A DNA stretch of 45,208 nt from an uncultured bacterium (GTDB taxonomy: Bacteria; Bacillota; Clostridia; Lachnospirales; Lachnospiraceae): positions 1 to 45,208 of the forward strand of contig CAOKFN010000038.1 of assembly GCA_948467735.1 (NCBI GenBank), written 5' to 3'. The position numbers and the translations under genes were made by a program. Each line of letters starts with the position of its first letter. Position 1 is the first letter of the stretch. Below are positions 14,230-22,305 of the stretch, one piece after another. The notes beneath the pieces are model-generated. The model saw only the letters and a program-made list of their open reading frames with translations. It ran no database searches and was not told where the DNA came from.

Positions 14230-16758
14230 ATGGAAAAGTATTATACGCAGGAAATTCCAAAAACTGACAGGATTCCCAAGCTGGTGGCGCATTTATACGC
14301 CAAAATGCCGGAAATCGAGTCAGCCAGAGCGAAATTGATCACGGAAAGCTATCAAGCTACAGAGGACAAGCCCATCGTCATGCGGCGTGCCCTTGCTTTT
14401 GAACATATTCTCGACAACATTCCCATCATCATAAGGGAGGGAGAGCTGGTGGTGGGAAGCACTACCATTGCCCCCAGAGGCTGCCAGACCTATCCCGAAT
14501 TTTCTTACAAATGGCTGGAAGCGGAATTTGACACGGTGGCAGGCCGCAAGGCGGATCCCTTTTACATAGCGGAACAGACGAAGAAGGATCTGCTGGAGGC
14601 GGACGCCTATTGGGAGGGAAAGACCACCAGCGATCTGGCCACCGCGCTGATGGCGGAGGAGACGAAAAAGGCCATGGAACATAATATCTTCACGCCGGGG
14701 AATTATTTCTACAACGGCGTGGGGCATGTGACCGTGCAGTACGATAAGGTACTGGCCATCGGATACAGGGGCATTATCGGGCAGATGCAGGAGGAGCTGG
14801 ACAAATGTAATCCCGGGGATGCGGATTACGGTACCAAGAGCCAGTTTTTGAAAGCCGCCATCATCAGCTGTGAGGCGGTGATTCGCTATGCGAACCGGTA
14901 TGCTAAATTGGCGGAGCAGGAGGCTGCCGCATGCGGGGACGCGGTCAGAAAGCAGGAATTAGCGCAGATTGCGGCCAACTGCCGCCGGGTTCCCGAGCAT
15001 GGGGCGGAGTCCTTCTATGAGGCATGTCAGAGCTTTTGGTTCGTACAGCAGCTTCTGCAGCTGGAGTCCAGCGGGCATTCCATTTCTCCGGGACGTTTTG
15101 ACCAGTATATGTACAAGTATTACAAAAAGGATTTGGATGCTGGAAAATTGACCCGCGAATTCGCGCAGGAATTACTTGACTGCATCTGGGTGAAATTAAA
15201 TGATTTGAATAAATGCCGGGACGCTGCAAGCGCGGAGGGCTTCGCGGGATACAGCCTGTTCCAGAACCTGATTGTGGGCGGGCAGGATAAGGACGGGTGC
15301 GACGTGACGAATGATTTGTCCTTTATGTGCATCACCGCGTCCAAGCATGTGTTTCTGCCCCAGCCTTCCCTGTCCATTCGGGTGTGGAACAAGTCGCCCC
15401 ATGATCTGCTGTTGAAGGCGGCGGATCTGACTAGGACGGGCATCGGGCTTCCGGCTTATTACAACGACGAGGTTATCATTCCGTCCCTGATGAGCCGGGG
15501 GCTGACGCTGGAGGACGCCAGAGAGTACAATATTATCGGCTGCGTGGAGCCTCAGAAGGCGGGCAAGACGGAGGGGTGGCATGATGCGGCGTTTTACAAT
15601 ATGTGCCGCCCGCTGGAGCTGGTATTTTCCAACGGCTGGGACAAGGGGGAGAAAATCAGCATAGAGACCGGCAGGGTGGAGGATATGACCACCTTTGAGG
15701 AATTCTATGATGCTTACAAAAAGCAGATGGAGTATAATATTTCCCTGCTGGTGAACGCGGACAATGCCATTGATACCGCCCATGCCGTCCGCTGTCCGCT
15801 GCCCTATCTTTCCTGTATGGTGGACGACTGCATCAAGAGAGGAAAGACCGTGCAGGAGGGCGGCGCCGTCTATAACTTTACCGGGCCTCAGGGATTCGGC
15901 ATCGCCAATATGGCGGATTCCCTTTATGCGGTGAAGAAGCTGGTGTTCGACGAGAAAAAGGTGACGCTTGGGGAGTACAAGCGGGCCCTTGCTATGAATT
16001 ACGGACAGGGCTTCGACGCGGTCAGCGCGGGAGAAATTGTCTCGGAGATTCTCCGGGAAATGGGCGCAAACGGAGTGTCCGTGTCGGAGGAACAGGTTGC
16101 GGGAATGATTACGGCGGTGATGAACGCGGAGCTTCCTGCGGAGGAGAAGAAGAAATACGAGGATTTGAGAGCTATGATTGAGGAGGTTCCCAAATTCGGC
16201 AATGATATCGAAGAGGTGGACATGTTTGCCCGGGATGTGGCATATACCTATACGAGGCCTCTGCTGAGGTACCGCAATCCCAGAGGAGGGCAGTTCCAAG
16301 CGGGGCTGTATCCGGTGTCCGCAAATGTGCCCTTGGGGGCGCAGACGGGCGCTACTCCCGACGGCAGGCTGGCGCATACGCCGGTGGCGGACGGGGTGTC
16401 CCCTTCCGCGGGAAAGGATGTACACGGGCCTACTGCGGCGGCGAATTCCGTGTCCAAGCTGGATCATGGAATTGCCTCCAACGGCACGCTGTTTAACCAG
16501 AAATTCCATCCCACGGCTTTAAGCGGGGAGAAGGGATTGGAAAATTTCGTGGCGCTGATTCGGTCTTATTTTGACCAGAAGGGAAGCCATATGCAGTTCA
16601 ATGTGGTGGACAGGGAGACGCTTTTGGACGCGCAGGCGCACCCTGAGAAATATGCCCATCTGGTGGTGCGTGTGGCGGGATACAGCGCGCTGTTTACCAC
16701 GCTGTCAAAATCGCTGCAGGACGATATTATCCGCAGGACGGAGCAGGGCTTAGGATGA
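14230..16758 (+). CDS. Glycyl radical diol dehydratase (B12-independent 1,2-propanediol dehydratase)
   Basis: 842 aa from ATG 14230, which follows AGAAAGGAGC; the GTG at 14203 lies upstream of that ribosome site. It dehydrates 1,2-propanediol to propionaldehyde by radical chemistry. Seen residues: VGHVTVQYD with His166, GCVEPQ with Cys438 and Glu440, WHDA with Asp452, and the glycyl radical loop RVAGYSALF with Gly817. The set and the 14-residue Cys-to-Asp spacing match glycerol dehydratase (His164, Cys433, Glu435, Asp447), arguing against choline lyase CutC. The aldolase, aldehyde dehydrogenase and shell genes downstream point to propanediol from fucose or rhamnose. No obvious encapsulation helix is seen at either end. 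It is followed by three hairpin repeats before the activase gene. Confidence 0.92.
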   Translation: MEKYYTQEIPKTDRIPKLVAHLYAKMPEIESARAKLITESYQATEDKPIVMRRALAFEHILDNIPIIIREGELVVGSTTIAPRGCQTYPEFSYKWLEAEFDTVAGRKADPFYIAEQTKKDLLEADAYWEGKTTSDLATALMAEETKKAMEHNIFTPGNYFYNGVGHVTVQYDKVLAIGYRGIIGQMQEELDKCNPGDADYGTKSQFLKAAIISCEAVIRYANRYAKLAEQEAAACGDAVRKQELAQIAANCRRVPEHGAESFYEACQSFWFVQQLLQLESSGHSISPGRFDQYMYKYYKKDLDAGKLTREFAQELLDCIWVKLNDLNKCRDAASAEGFAGYSLFQNLIVGGQDKDGCDVTNDLSFMCITASKHVFLPQPSLSIRVWNKSPHDLLLKAADLTRTGIGLPAYYNDEVIIPSLMSRGLTLEDAREYNIIGCVEPQKAGKTEGWHDAAFYNMCRPLELVFSNGWDKGEKISIETGRVEDMTTFEEFYDAYKKQMEYNISLLVNADNAIDTAHAVRCPLPYLSCMVDDCIKRGKTVQEGGAVYNFTGPQGFGIANMADSLYAVKKLVFDEKKVTLGEYKRALAMNYGQGFDAVSAGEIVSEILREMGANGVSVSEEQVAGMITAVMNAELPAEEKKKYEDLRAMIEEVPKFGNDIEEVDMFARDVAYTYTRPLLRYRNPRGGQFQAGLYPVSANVPLGAQTGATPDGRLAHTPVADGVSPSAGKDVHGPTAAANSVSKLDHGIASNGTLFNQKFHPTALSGEKGLENFVALIRSYFDQKGSHMQFNVVDRETLLDAQAHPEKYAHLVVRVAGYSALFTTLSKSLQDDIIRRTEQGLG

Positions 16759-17150
16759 GAAGAAAATCTACCGCTGGCGGCATGGGCCGCTTCGGGAAGA
16801 TTTGCTGCGGTTCCGCATACGCGGAACCTACTCATCCGAGAAGAATCGCCGGGGGCGATTCTTCTCCAGCAGCAAAGGCGTGGAGTGAGCGAGAAGAAAA
16901 TCTACCGCTGGCGGCATGGGCCGCTTCGGGAAGATTTGCTGCGGTTCCGCATGCGCGGAACCTACTCATCCATGAAGAATCGCCGGAGGCGATTCTTCTC
17001 CGGCAGCAAAGGCGTGGAGTGGATGAGAAGAAAATCTACCGCTGGCGGCATGGGCCGCTTCGCGAAGATTTGCTTCGGTTCCGCAGAGCGGAACCTGCGC
17101 ATTCGTAAAGACGCCGGGGCGATTTTTCTCCCGTGGGGAGGCCGTTTTCA
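16755..17150. repeat. Three tandem copies of a 134-bp hairpin-rich repeat
   Basis: Copies begin GAGAAGAAAATCTACCGCTG at 16757, 16891 and 17025, an exact 134-bp period; the third diverges after about 80 bp. Each unit has nested palindromes, such as GGTTCCGC/GCGGAACC and GAATCGCC/GGCGATTC. The first copy begins at the dehydratase stop codon. Open frames through the array only reflect the repeats. It fills the dehydratase-activase gap and could set relative mRNA levels by processing or blocking exonucleases. Confidence 0.85.
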
Positions 17151-17213
17151 CGTGGAGGGGGAAGAAAGCTGCCTGCGGCGCTGGCATGAATCATAGATTG
17201 ACGAGGGACGGGA

Positions 17214-18005
17214 ATGGATTATTTACAGACAAAGGGACGGATATTTGATATCCAGCGGTATTCCATTCATGATGGAACGGGGATTCGCACTATCTGCTTT
17301 TTGAAGGGATGTGTGCTGAGATGTAAATGGTGCTGTAATCCGGAGTCTCAGGAATACGGGATACAGGAGATGATGGTTGGGGGAAAGCCGAAAGTGATCG
17401 GGCAGGATGTGACGGTGGCGGAGGTCATGGAGACGGTGGAGAAGGACAGGCCTTATTATGCGCGCTCCGGGGGCGGTCTGACGCTTTCGGGGGGAGAGAG
17501 TCTCTGCCAGCCGGAATTTGCCAGAGACCTGCTTCATGCGGCGAAGGCTGTGGGCATCAATACCGCCATGGAGAGTATGGCCTGCGCCAAGTGGGAAGTG
17601 ATCGAATCGATTCTGCCTTATCTCGACCACTATCTTATGGATATTAAGCATATGGACGGCGGAAAGCATAAACAATTTACGGGGAAGAGCAATGAGCTGA
17701 TGCTGGAAAATGCGGGGAAAATCGCGGCGTCCGGGCAGACGAAGCTCAGCATCCGGGTGCCGGTGATCCCCACCTTCAATGATAAGCCGGAAGAAATCAG
17801 GGCAATCGCGCGGTTTGCGGACAAACTGCCCGGGGTGGAGGAAATCTATCTGCTTCCTTACCACCGATTAGGGCAGGACAAATATGAGGGGCTGGGCAGG
17901 ACGTATGAGCTGCCGGATATCCTTCCGCCGGAGCCGGAGCAGATGCGGAAGCTGAAAGAGGCTGTGGAAGCGTGTACGGGCCTGCGGTGCCAGATTGGCG
18001 GCTGA
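17214..18005 (+). CDS. Glycyl radical enzyme activase (radical SAM)
   Basis: 263 aa. It uses S-adenosylmethionine and a [4Fe-4S] cluster to install the glycyl radical on the diol dehydratase. The Cx3Cx2C motif lies at Cys33, Cys37 and Cys40 (GCVLRCKWCCNP), followed by GGLTLSGGES (SAM-binding GGE motif) and the YLMDIKHMD strand. Between the cluster motif and TVAEVM there are only about 25 residues with no cysteines. The ferredoxin-like insert with two extra [4Fe-4S] clusters, present in many dehydratase activases, is therefore absent; the layout is that of pyruvate formate-lyase activase. The start at 17214 has a weak GAGGGACGGG site. DUF6882-like gene follows after 21 bp. Confidence 0.9.
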   Translation: MDYLQTKGRIFDIQRYSIHDGTGIRTICFLKGCVLRCKWCCNPESQEYGIQEMMVGGKPKVIGQDVTVAEVMETVEKDRPYYARSGGGLTLSGGESLCQPEFARDLLHAAKAVGINTAMESMACAKWEVIESILPYLDHYLMDIKHMDGGKHKQFTGKSNELMLENAGKIAASGQTKLSIRVPVIPTFNDKPEEIRAIARFADKLPGVEEIYLLPYHRLGQDKYEGLGRTYELPDILPPEPEQMRKLKEAVEACTGLRCQIGG

Positions 18006-18026
18006 GTTTTTCGGGGAGGTGAACAA

Positions 18027-18755
18027 ATGAGTCAAAGTTTTGCGGACAGGGTATCCGTTTTTGACACGGATTATCCCATTGACAGGTCAAATTGGCGTCA
18101 GGTGTATTCCGCCTGTCTGGGCAGGGCGATGGCGGTTCAAAATGCATGTGCGGAGCAGGTGGTTAAGAATAGGGATTGGTATGTTGATTTTGAGGCGGGA
18201 ACGCTGTCCTTCGGAAACGACAGCTATCCGGTACAGTTCCTTGGAAGCGAGGCTGATTCGGACAATACATGGATGTGGGGCTGGAATAATATCAACGGAT
18301 TTGACGAGAAGCTGATAAAGCTGGCGAAGGAGACGAGGGCGACAGGGGAGGCATGGAAGCTGGAGCCGCTCACGGTGGATATTTTCTCGCTGGACGATAC
18401 TTTTAACGGGCATAATCTTGCGATTGCTGCATGCGGGATTTCCAAAGAGAACTACTGCTATTACAGGGGGCCTCATGGCGGAGGCGCGGTGCTGATGGCG
18501 TTTTCGGGAGTGCCAGAGTCCGTCTTCGCTCCCGTGGACGGACAGACCTTTATGTCCACTGTCTTGGACTGCATCCAGAAGGTATCCGTGGAACAGAAGA
18601 TTTTTGTGGAAAGCTTCCTCATGTGGAACGGAACGGGGTATACTTGGGAAGGAAATGATTTGATTGCGCATTTCCCACAGGAGCTGAGGATTTCCTTTGA
18701 ACAGGCGGATGATTTGCTGCGAATTGTTTCTATGAAGACGCTGCTGCAGAAATAA
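18027..18755 (+). CDS. DUF6882-like protein
   Basis: 242 aa, soluble, Trp/Asp-rich. Recognisable features are the TWMWGWNNINGF segment and an acidic N-terminal half, which recall DUF6882 proteins; I assign this by eye. ATG 18027 follows GGGGAGGTG, 21 bp after the activase stop, so it is probably co-transcribed with dehydratase and activase. No catalytic motif or encapsulation helix is seen, and a metabolic role is not evident. It may be a passenger gene within the locus. Confidence 0.5.
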   Translation: MSQSFADRVSVFDTDYPIDRSNWRQVYSACLGRAMAVQNACAEQVVKNRDWYVDFEAGTLSFGNDSYPVQFLGSEADSDNTWMWGWNNINGFDEKLIKLAKETRATGEAWKLEPLTVDIFSLDDTFNGHNLAIAACGISKENYCYYRGPHGGGAVLMAFSGVPESVFAPVDGQTFMSTVLDCIQKVSVEQKIFVESFLMWNGTGYTWEGNDLIAHFPQELRISFEQADDLLRIVSMKTLLQK

Positions 18756-18886
18756 GATGCGGCAAAAGGATATTGATAGAAAAGGCACTGTAGAAATGAT
18801 ACGCTGTAATGATCACATGGTAGAATCGGCATTGTCAAAGGTGTCCATAGAAAGAAAATGTGATATAAGAGAGCAGAGGAATAGAA

Positions 18887-19255
18887 ATGGACTGGCTTGA
18901 TGACAGAAATAAGCAGAGAATCGTACAGGAGCTGGTGCCCGGCAAACAGATTACGCTTGCGCATATCATTGCAAGTCCGGGCCCGATTTTATATGAAAAG
19001 CTGGGGCTGGATCCCAGCATAGATTATTCTCGGGCGGCCATCGGCATTATGACGGTATCCCCTGCGGAGACGGCGATTATTATGGCGGACGTGGGTATGA
19101 AGGCGGCGGCCATTGACTTAGGGTTTGTAGACAGATTCAGCGGCTCTTTGATTATCTCGGGAACCGTGTCCGAGGTGGAGGCTTCCGAACAGGCAATTTT
19201 GAATTATGTGAAAGATGTGTTGAAATATACGGTGTGCGATATTACCCGCACCTGA
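18887..19255 (+). CDS. pduU: PduU/EutS-type permuted BMC-H shell protein
   Basis: 122 aa. It reads QELVPGKQITLAHIIASPGP at the N-terminus and then AIGIMTVSPAETAIIMADVG, IISGTVSEVEAS and ILNYVKDVLKYTVCDITRT. This is the circularly permuted BMC fold of PduU/EutS, whose N-terminal strand forms a small beta-barrel over the hexamer pore. It is a facet component of the microcompartment shell. ATG 18887 follows AGAGGAATAG. It opens a short run of accessory BMC genes (small ORF, kinase, PduV-like GTPase) that precede the main enzyme operon. Confidence 0.93.
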   Translation: MDWLDDRNKQRIVQELVPGKQITLAHIIASPGPILYEKLGLDPSIDYSRAAIGIMTVSPAETAIIMADVGMKAAAIDLGFVDRFSGSLIISGTVSEVEASEQAILNYVKDVLKYTVCDITRT

Positions 19256-19286
19256 GTCCCATTCGGAAAGGAAGAATTCTGCAGGT

Positions 19287-19466
19287 ATGAAAATATCGGA
19301 GAAAACAGAACGGATACATGAACTGTACTTAGAGTGCGGGGAGATTTTTGAGCCTTCCGAAGAACTGGCGGAGGAAGTGTTCCGCATTGAAGATCAGGAA
19401 GAGCGGCAGTTCTATCATCTGCTCCATTCATTTTTTCTGCGGAAGAAACAGGAAAAGCTGGTGTGA
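19287..19466 (+). CDS. 59-aa charged small protein
   Basis: An ORF from ATG 19287 (GGAAAGGAAG ribosome site) to TGA 19466: starts MKISEKTERIHELYLEC, ends RKKQEKLV, rich in Glu/Lys and likely helical. It is located 31 bp after pduU and 57 bp before the kinase, in the same reading frame as the latter. I recognise no family. It could be a partner or antitoxin-like protein of the zeta-like kinase, or a shell accessory factor; both are inference. Confidence 0.5.
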   Translation: MKISEKTERIHELYLECGEIFEPSEELAEEVFRIEDQEERQFYHLLHSFFLRKKQEKLV

Positions 19467-19523
19467 AAAGATGGGGCGGACAAATGTTTTATCAGCTGGC
19501 AGAGCTGCGGCGGGGAGGTCTTT

Positions 19524-20165
19524 GTGAAGCAGGAATATATTTTATTTGCAGGTGTAAACGGCGCCGGGAAAACCACATTGTTTCGATGTTTTTCCTATGA
19601 GGAAAAGCCCTTAAGGGTGAATTCGGACGAGATTCTCATAGAACAGGGAGGCGATTGGAGAAATGCCGCAGATCAGGGGGCGGCAATGAAAGAGGCTGTC
19701 AGAAGAATGAGGGAATATATGGATAAAAAAGCTTCCTTTCAGCAGGAAACCACCCTCACGGGCAGCAGCATCCTTCCTACAATCCGTAAAGCCAAAGAAG
19801 CGGGATATTGTGTTAAAATGTATTATGTGGGCTTGGAAAGCGCCGATTTGGCGGTGGAAAGAGTGGCACAGAGGGTACAAAAGGGCGGGCATGGCATAAA
19901 GGAAGAAGATATACGGAGACGGTACGAACATTCCCTGAAAAATCTTAAGAAAGCAATTTTGCTGTGCGATTTTGTGAGAATATACGATAATACCACCGGA
20001 TATATTTCTGTGGCCGCCTTTCGGCAGGGAATACAGATAGACGGAGGGCACATTTGGACTACATGGCTTAGGAGGGCCTTGGGCATGGAAGAGGCGGGGG
20101 AGCGAAGAGACGGAACCGACTCCGCAAGCGGCAAAAAGAAAGACAGCTGCGAAACGACAGAATGA
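19524..20165 (+). CDS. Zeta-toxin-like P-loop kinase
   Basis: 213 aa from GTG 19524, preceded by GGGGAGG. The Walker A is FAGVNGAGKTT (residues 8-18). The following N-S-D-E-I motif and the FQQETTLTG segment are characteristic of zeta-toxin/PezT-like kinases, which phosphorylate UDP-N-acetylglucosamine or related substrates. Here the gene lies between pduU and the PduV-like GTPase, an unusual position that suggests a metabolic or housekeeping role rather than a plasmid toxin. The C-terminal tail (EERRDGTDSASGKKKDSCE, from about residue 192) is hydrophilic and probably disordered. No classical epsilon antitoxin is seen. The substrate is unknown. Confidence 0.7.
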   Translation: MKQEYILFAGVNGAGKTTLFRCFSYEEKPLRVNSDEILIEQGGDWRNAADQGAAMKEAVRRMREYMDKKASFQQETTLTGSSILPTIRKAKEAGYCVKMYYVGLESADLAVERVAQRVQKGGHGIKEEDIRRRYEHSLKNLKKAILLCDFVRIYDNTTGYISVAAFRQGIQIDGGHIWTTWLRRALGMEEAGERRDGTDSASGKKKDSCETTE

Positions 20166-20169
20166 AACT

Positions 20170-20628
20170 ATGAAAAAATTGATATTAATGGGACGCAGCG
20201 AAAGCGGGAAAACTACGTTAAAGCAGGCGTTGTCCAAAGAAAAAATTCAGTATGATAAAACGCAGTATATTCATTATGGCGACGTGCTGATAGATACTCC
20301 CGGTGAATACGCCCAGACCCATCGGCTCGGCCATGCTCTGGCGCTGTACTCCTATGAGGCGGATGTGGTGGGGCTGCTTGCGGCGGCCACGGAGAGCTAT
20401 ACTTTATTTCCGCCCAATATTACCTGTATGGTGAACAGGGAGGTCATCGGGATAGTCACTAAGATCAACGAACCCAAAGCAAATCCGTCTTTGGCGGAAT
20501 TGTGGCTGCGCAAGGCGGGCTGCAGGGAAATTTTCTTTGTGGATTCGGTGACAGGGGAAGGAGTGGATGCCATTTTGGAATATTTAAACCGTCCCAAGGT
20601 GAAAAAGACCTTAAAACCACAAAAATAA
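20170..20628 (+). CDS. pduV: EutP/PduV-type small GTPase
   Basis: 152 aa. GRSESGKTTL (Walker A), DVLIDTPGEYAQ (G3 DxPG form) and VTKINEP (TKxN/D-like G4) place it in the EutP/PduV family of BMC-associated NTPases. In Salmonella, PduV localises to the microcompartment and affects its movement in the cell. It begins 4 bp after the kinase stop and is clearly in the same operon. No terminator is seen after it; the next promoter starts 32 bp downstream. Confidence 0.9.
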   Translation: MKKLILMGRSESGKTTLKQALSKEKIQYDKTQYIHYGDVLIDTPGEYAQTHRLGHALALYSYEADVVGLLAAATESYTLFPPNITCMVNREVIGIVTKINEPKANPSLAELWLRKAGCREIFFVDSVTGEGVDAILEYLNRPKVKKTLKPQK

Positions 20629-20659
20629 ACTAAAAACGGCAGAAATCAACACTATTTTG

Positions 20660-20688
20660 TTGACTTGTCCGATAGGGGGATTTATAAT
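20660..20688 (+). promoter_or_regulatory. Strong promoter of the aldolase/shell operon, long leader
   Basis: TTGACT (20660-20665), 17-bp spacer, TATAAT (20683-20688), near consensus. The leader to the aldolase start is about 290 nt and contains small inverted repeats (CCCTA/TAGGG around 20775-20793; GCGGAC/GTCCGC around 20903-20937). A 29-codon frame at 20806-20895 in the leader has no good ribosome site. No known riboswitch is recognised. Confidence 0.75.
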
Positions 20689-20983
20689 GTAACTTATGAG
20701 GACTTATTTTTCAGCTTCTGATAAAAAGCGTGCATCCAAGTGCCGCATTTGATGATTAGGAAGCTGTTTCCGCACCCTAAATATAGGATAGGGAATATAT
20801 AAAATATGCACCTGTTCGGCAGAATTGGTTTTATGGAAGGGCTTACAGGATTTATCGGATGTAAAGATGTGGATGTAAAACCGTATGCCGGGTAGAAATA
20901 AAGCGGACGGACGCCTGTGTGCTTTCGCGGAGTCCGCGGCGCAGAAAGAAAATAATTTTGAAAAAAATTCAGGAGGAATCAAA

Positions 20984-21793
20984 ATGCAAAACGAGTATGA
21001 AATCAAAAAAGAGATTTGTGACATCGGAAAGAGAATCTACAACAGAAATATGGTTGCCGCAAATGACGGAAATATTTCCGTGAAGCTGAGCGATAACGAA
21101 TTTCTCTGCACCCCTACCGGCGTGTCCAAGGGCTTTATGACGCCCGAGTATATCTGCAAGGTGGACGCTCAGGGCAATGTGATTCAGGCAAACGGCAGTT
21201 TCAAGCCCTCCAGCGAGATTAAGATGCATATGAGAGTATATCAGGAGAGGCCCGATGTGAGAAGCGTTGTGCATGCCCATCCCGTATACGCAACCAGCTT
21301 CGCCATTGCGGGAATTCCCCTGACTCAGCCCATCATGCCGGAAGCCGTGATTGCCCTTGGCTGCGTGCCCATCGCAAAATACGGCAGACCCTCCACTATG
21401 GAGATTCCCGACGCAGTGTCTGAATATGTACAGTATTTTGACGCCGTGCTGCTGGAGAACCATGGCGCCCTGACGTATTCGGATTCTCTGCTGAGCGCGT
21501 ATTTGAAAATGGAGTCCGTGGAGTTCTACGCACAGCTTTTATATCAGTCAAGGCTTTTGGGCGGCCCCAAGGAGTTCACGCCCGAGCAGGTGGAGGATTT
21601 GTATGAAATCAGAAGACAGTTCGGCATGAAGGGCCGCCATCCGGCAAATCTCTGCCCGAACGCAAGGGAAGGCAAGCCCAGCTGCCATACCTGCGGCGGC
21701 GGATGCTCCAGCAAGAAGGAAGCTTCCACAGCAGCGTCTCCTGAACTGGTGGCGGAGATTACCAAGAAGATTCTGGAACAGTTAGGAAAATGA
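20984..21793 (+). CDS. fucA: L-fuculose/rhamnulose-phosphate aldolase (class II) with C-terminal encapsulation helix
   Basis: 269 aa from ATG 20984 after AGGAGG. The Zn-dependent aldolase cleaves L-fuculose-1-phosphate (or L-rhamnulose-1-phosphate) to DHAP and L-lactaldehyde. Seen: ANDGNISVK and KPSSEIKMH (phosphate and catalytic Glu regions), and zinc ligands in VVHAHPVYATSF and LLENHGALT. After the catalytic domain (about residue 215) comes a Cys-rich linker (CPNAREGKPSCHTCGGGC), an Ala/Ser stretch, then SPELVAEITKKILEQLGK. The last is the amphipathic form of a BMC encapsulation peptide. An aldolase within the shell operon is a hallmark of GRM5-type loci. It overlaps the next gene by 4 bp. 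Confidence 0.92.
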   Translation: MQNEYEIKKEICDIGKRIYNRNMVAANDGNISVKLSDNEFLCTPTGVSKGFMTPEYICKVDAQGNVIQANGSFKPSSEIKMHMRVYQERPDVRSVVHAHPVYATSFAIAGIPLTQPIMPEAVIALGCVPIAKYGRPSTMEIPDAVSEYVQYFDAVLLENHGALTYSDSLLSAYLKMESVEFYAQLLYQSRLLGGPKEFTPEQVEDLYEIRRQFGMKGRHPANLCPNAREGKPSCHTCGGGCSSKKEASTAASPELVAEITKKILEQLGK

Positions 21794-22305
21794 TGGAACA
21801 ACGAGAGATAGAAGCCATTGTCAGTGAAGTGCTGGGAAATGCAAAGCGCAGCGGCCTGACCTCTGCAAACGGCGGTCTGGTGCGGACGTCCATGCCCCTT
21901 GCGCTGGCGGTAAAGCTGATCGAACGGATAGAGGCCAAGGCCGCGGAGTGGAATATGCGCGTTGTCACCGCCGTGTCCGACGCGTCGGGCAGGCCGGTGG
22001 CGGTTCACTGCATGGACGGCGCTTATATGGGAAGCTTTGACGTGGCTTTAAATAAGACTTATACATCCATAGCGTTTCAGATGTCCACCGCGGAGTTGGG
22101 AAAATTAAGCGGGCCGGGGGAAAGCCTTTATGGAATTCAGTTCACCAATGAGGGCAGAATTGTTGTCTTCGGCGGCGGCGAGGTGCTGAAACGGGACGGG
22201 GTCATCATAGGCGCGCTGGGGGTCAGCGGCGGAAGCGCACAGCAGGACACGGATTTGGCGGCCTATGGGAAAACAATTTTCGGGGAGGTAATCAAGTGCT
22301 TGTAA
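21790..22305 (+). CDS. PduO C-terminal/HbpS (GlcG)-like protein with N-terminal encapsulation helix
   Basis: 171 aa. Residues about 1-17 (MEQREIEAIVSEVLGNA) resemble an encapsulation peptide. The rest is a GlcG/HbpS domain: ALAVKLIERIEAKAAEWN, VVTAVSDASGRPVAVHCMDGA, YGIQFTNEGRIVVFGGG and GVIIGALGVSGGS. In Pdu systems this domain is the C-terminal half of PduO and binds heme or corrinoid. B12 is not required here, so heme or another ligand is more likely. The ATG pair overlaps the aldolase stop, implying coupled translation, and the protein is probably lumenal. Biochemical role is unknown. Confidence 0.8.
   Translation: MMEQREIEAIVSEVLGNAKRSGLTSANGGLVRTSMPLALAVKLIERIEAKAAEWNMRVVTAVSDASGRPVAVHCMDGAYMGSFDVALNKTYTSIAFQMSTAELGKLSGPGESLYGIQFTNEGRIVVFGGGEVLKRDGVIIGALGVSGGSAQQDTDLAAYGKTIFGEVIKCL

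Noticed and set aside
15196..16509. 437-codon minus-strand frame opposite the diol dehydratase.
   Set aside because: Antisense shadow caused by codon bias of the real gene.
16757..17150. CRISPR array as an explanation for the regular repeats.
   Set aside because: The units are contiguous 134-bp repeats with no unique spacers, and no cas genes are present.
16755..17196. Open frames of 117 and 103 codons across the hairpin array.
   Set aside because: They repeat the 134-bp unit in shifted frames; there are no ribosome sites and the content is explained by the repeats.
14230..18005. Choline TMA-lyase CutC/CutD as identity of the glycyl radical pair.
   Set aside because: Asp452 and His166 match the diol dehydratase set, the activase lacks the CutD-type ferredoxin insert, and an aldolase is in the locus.
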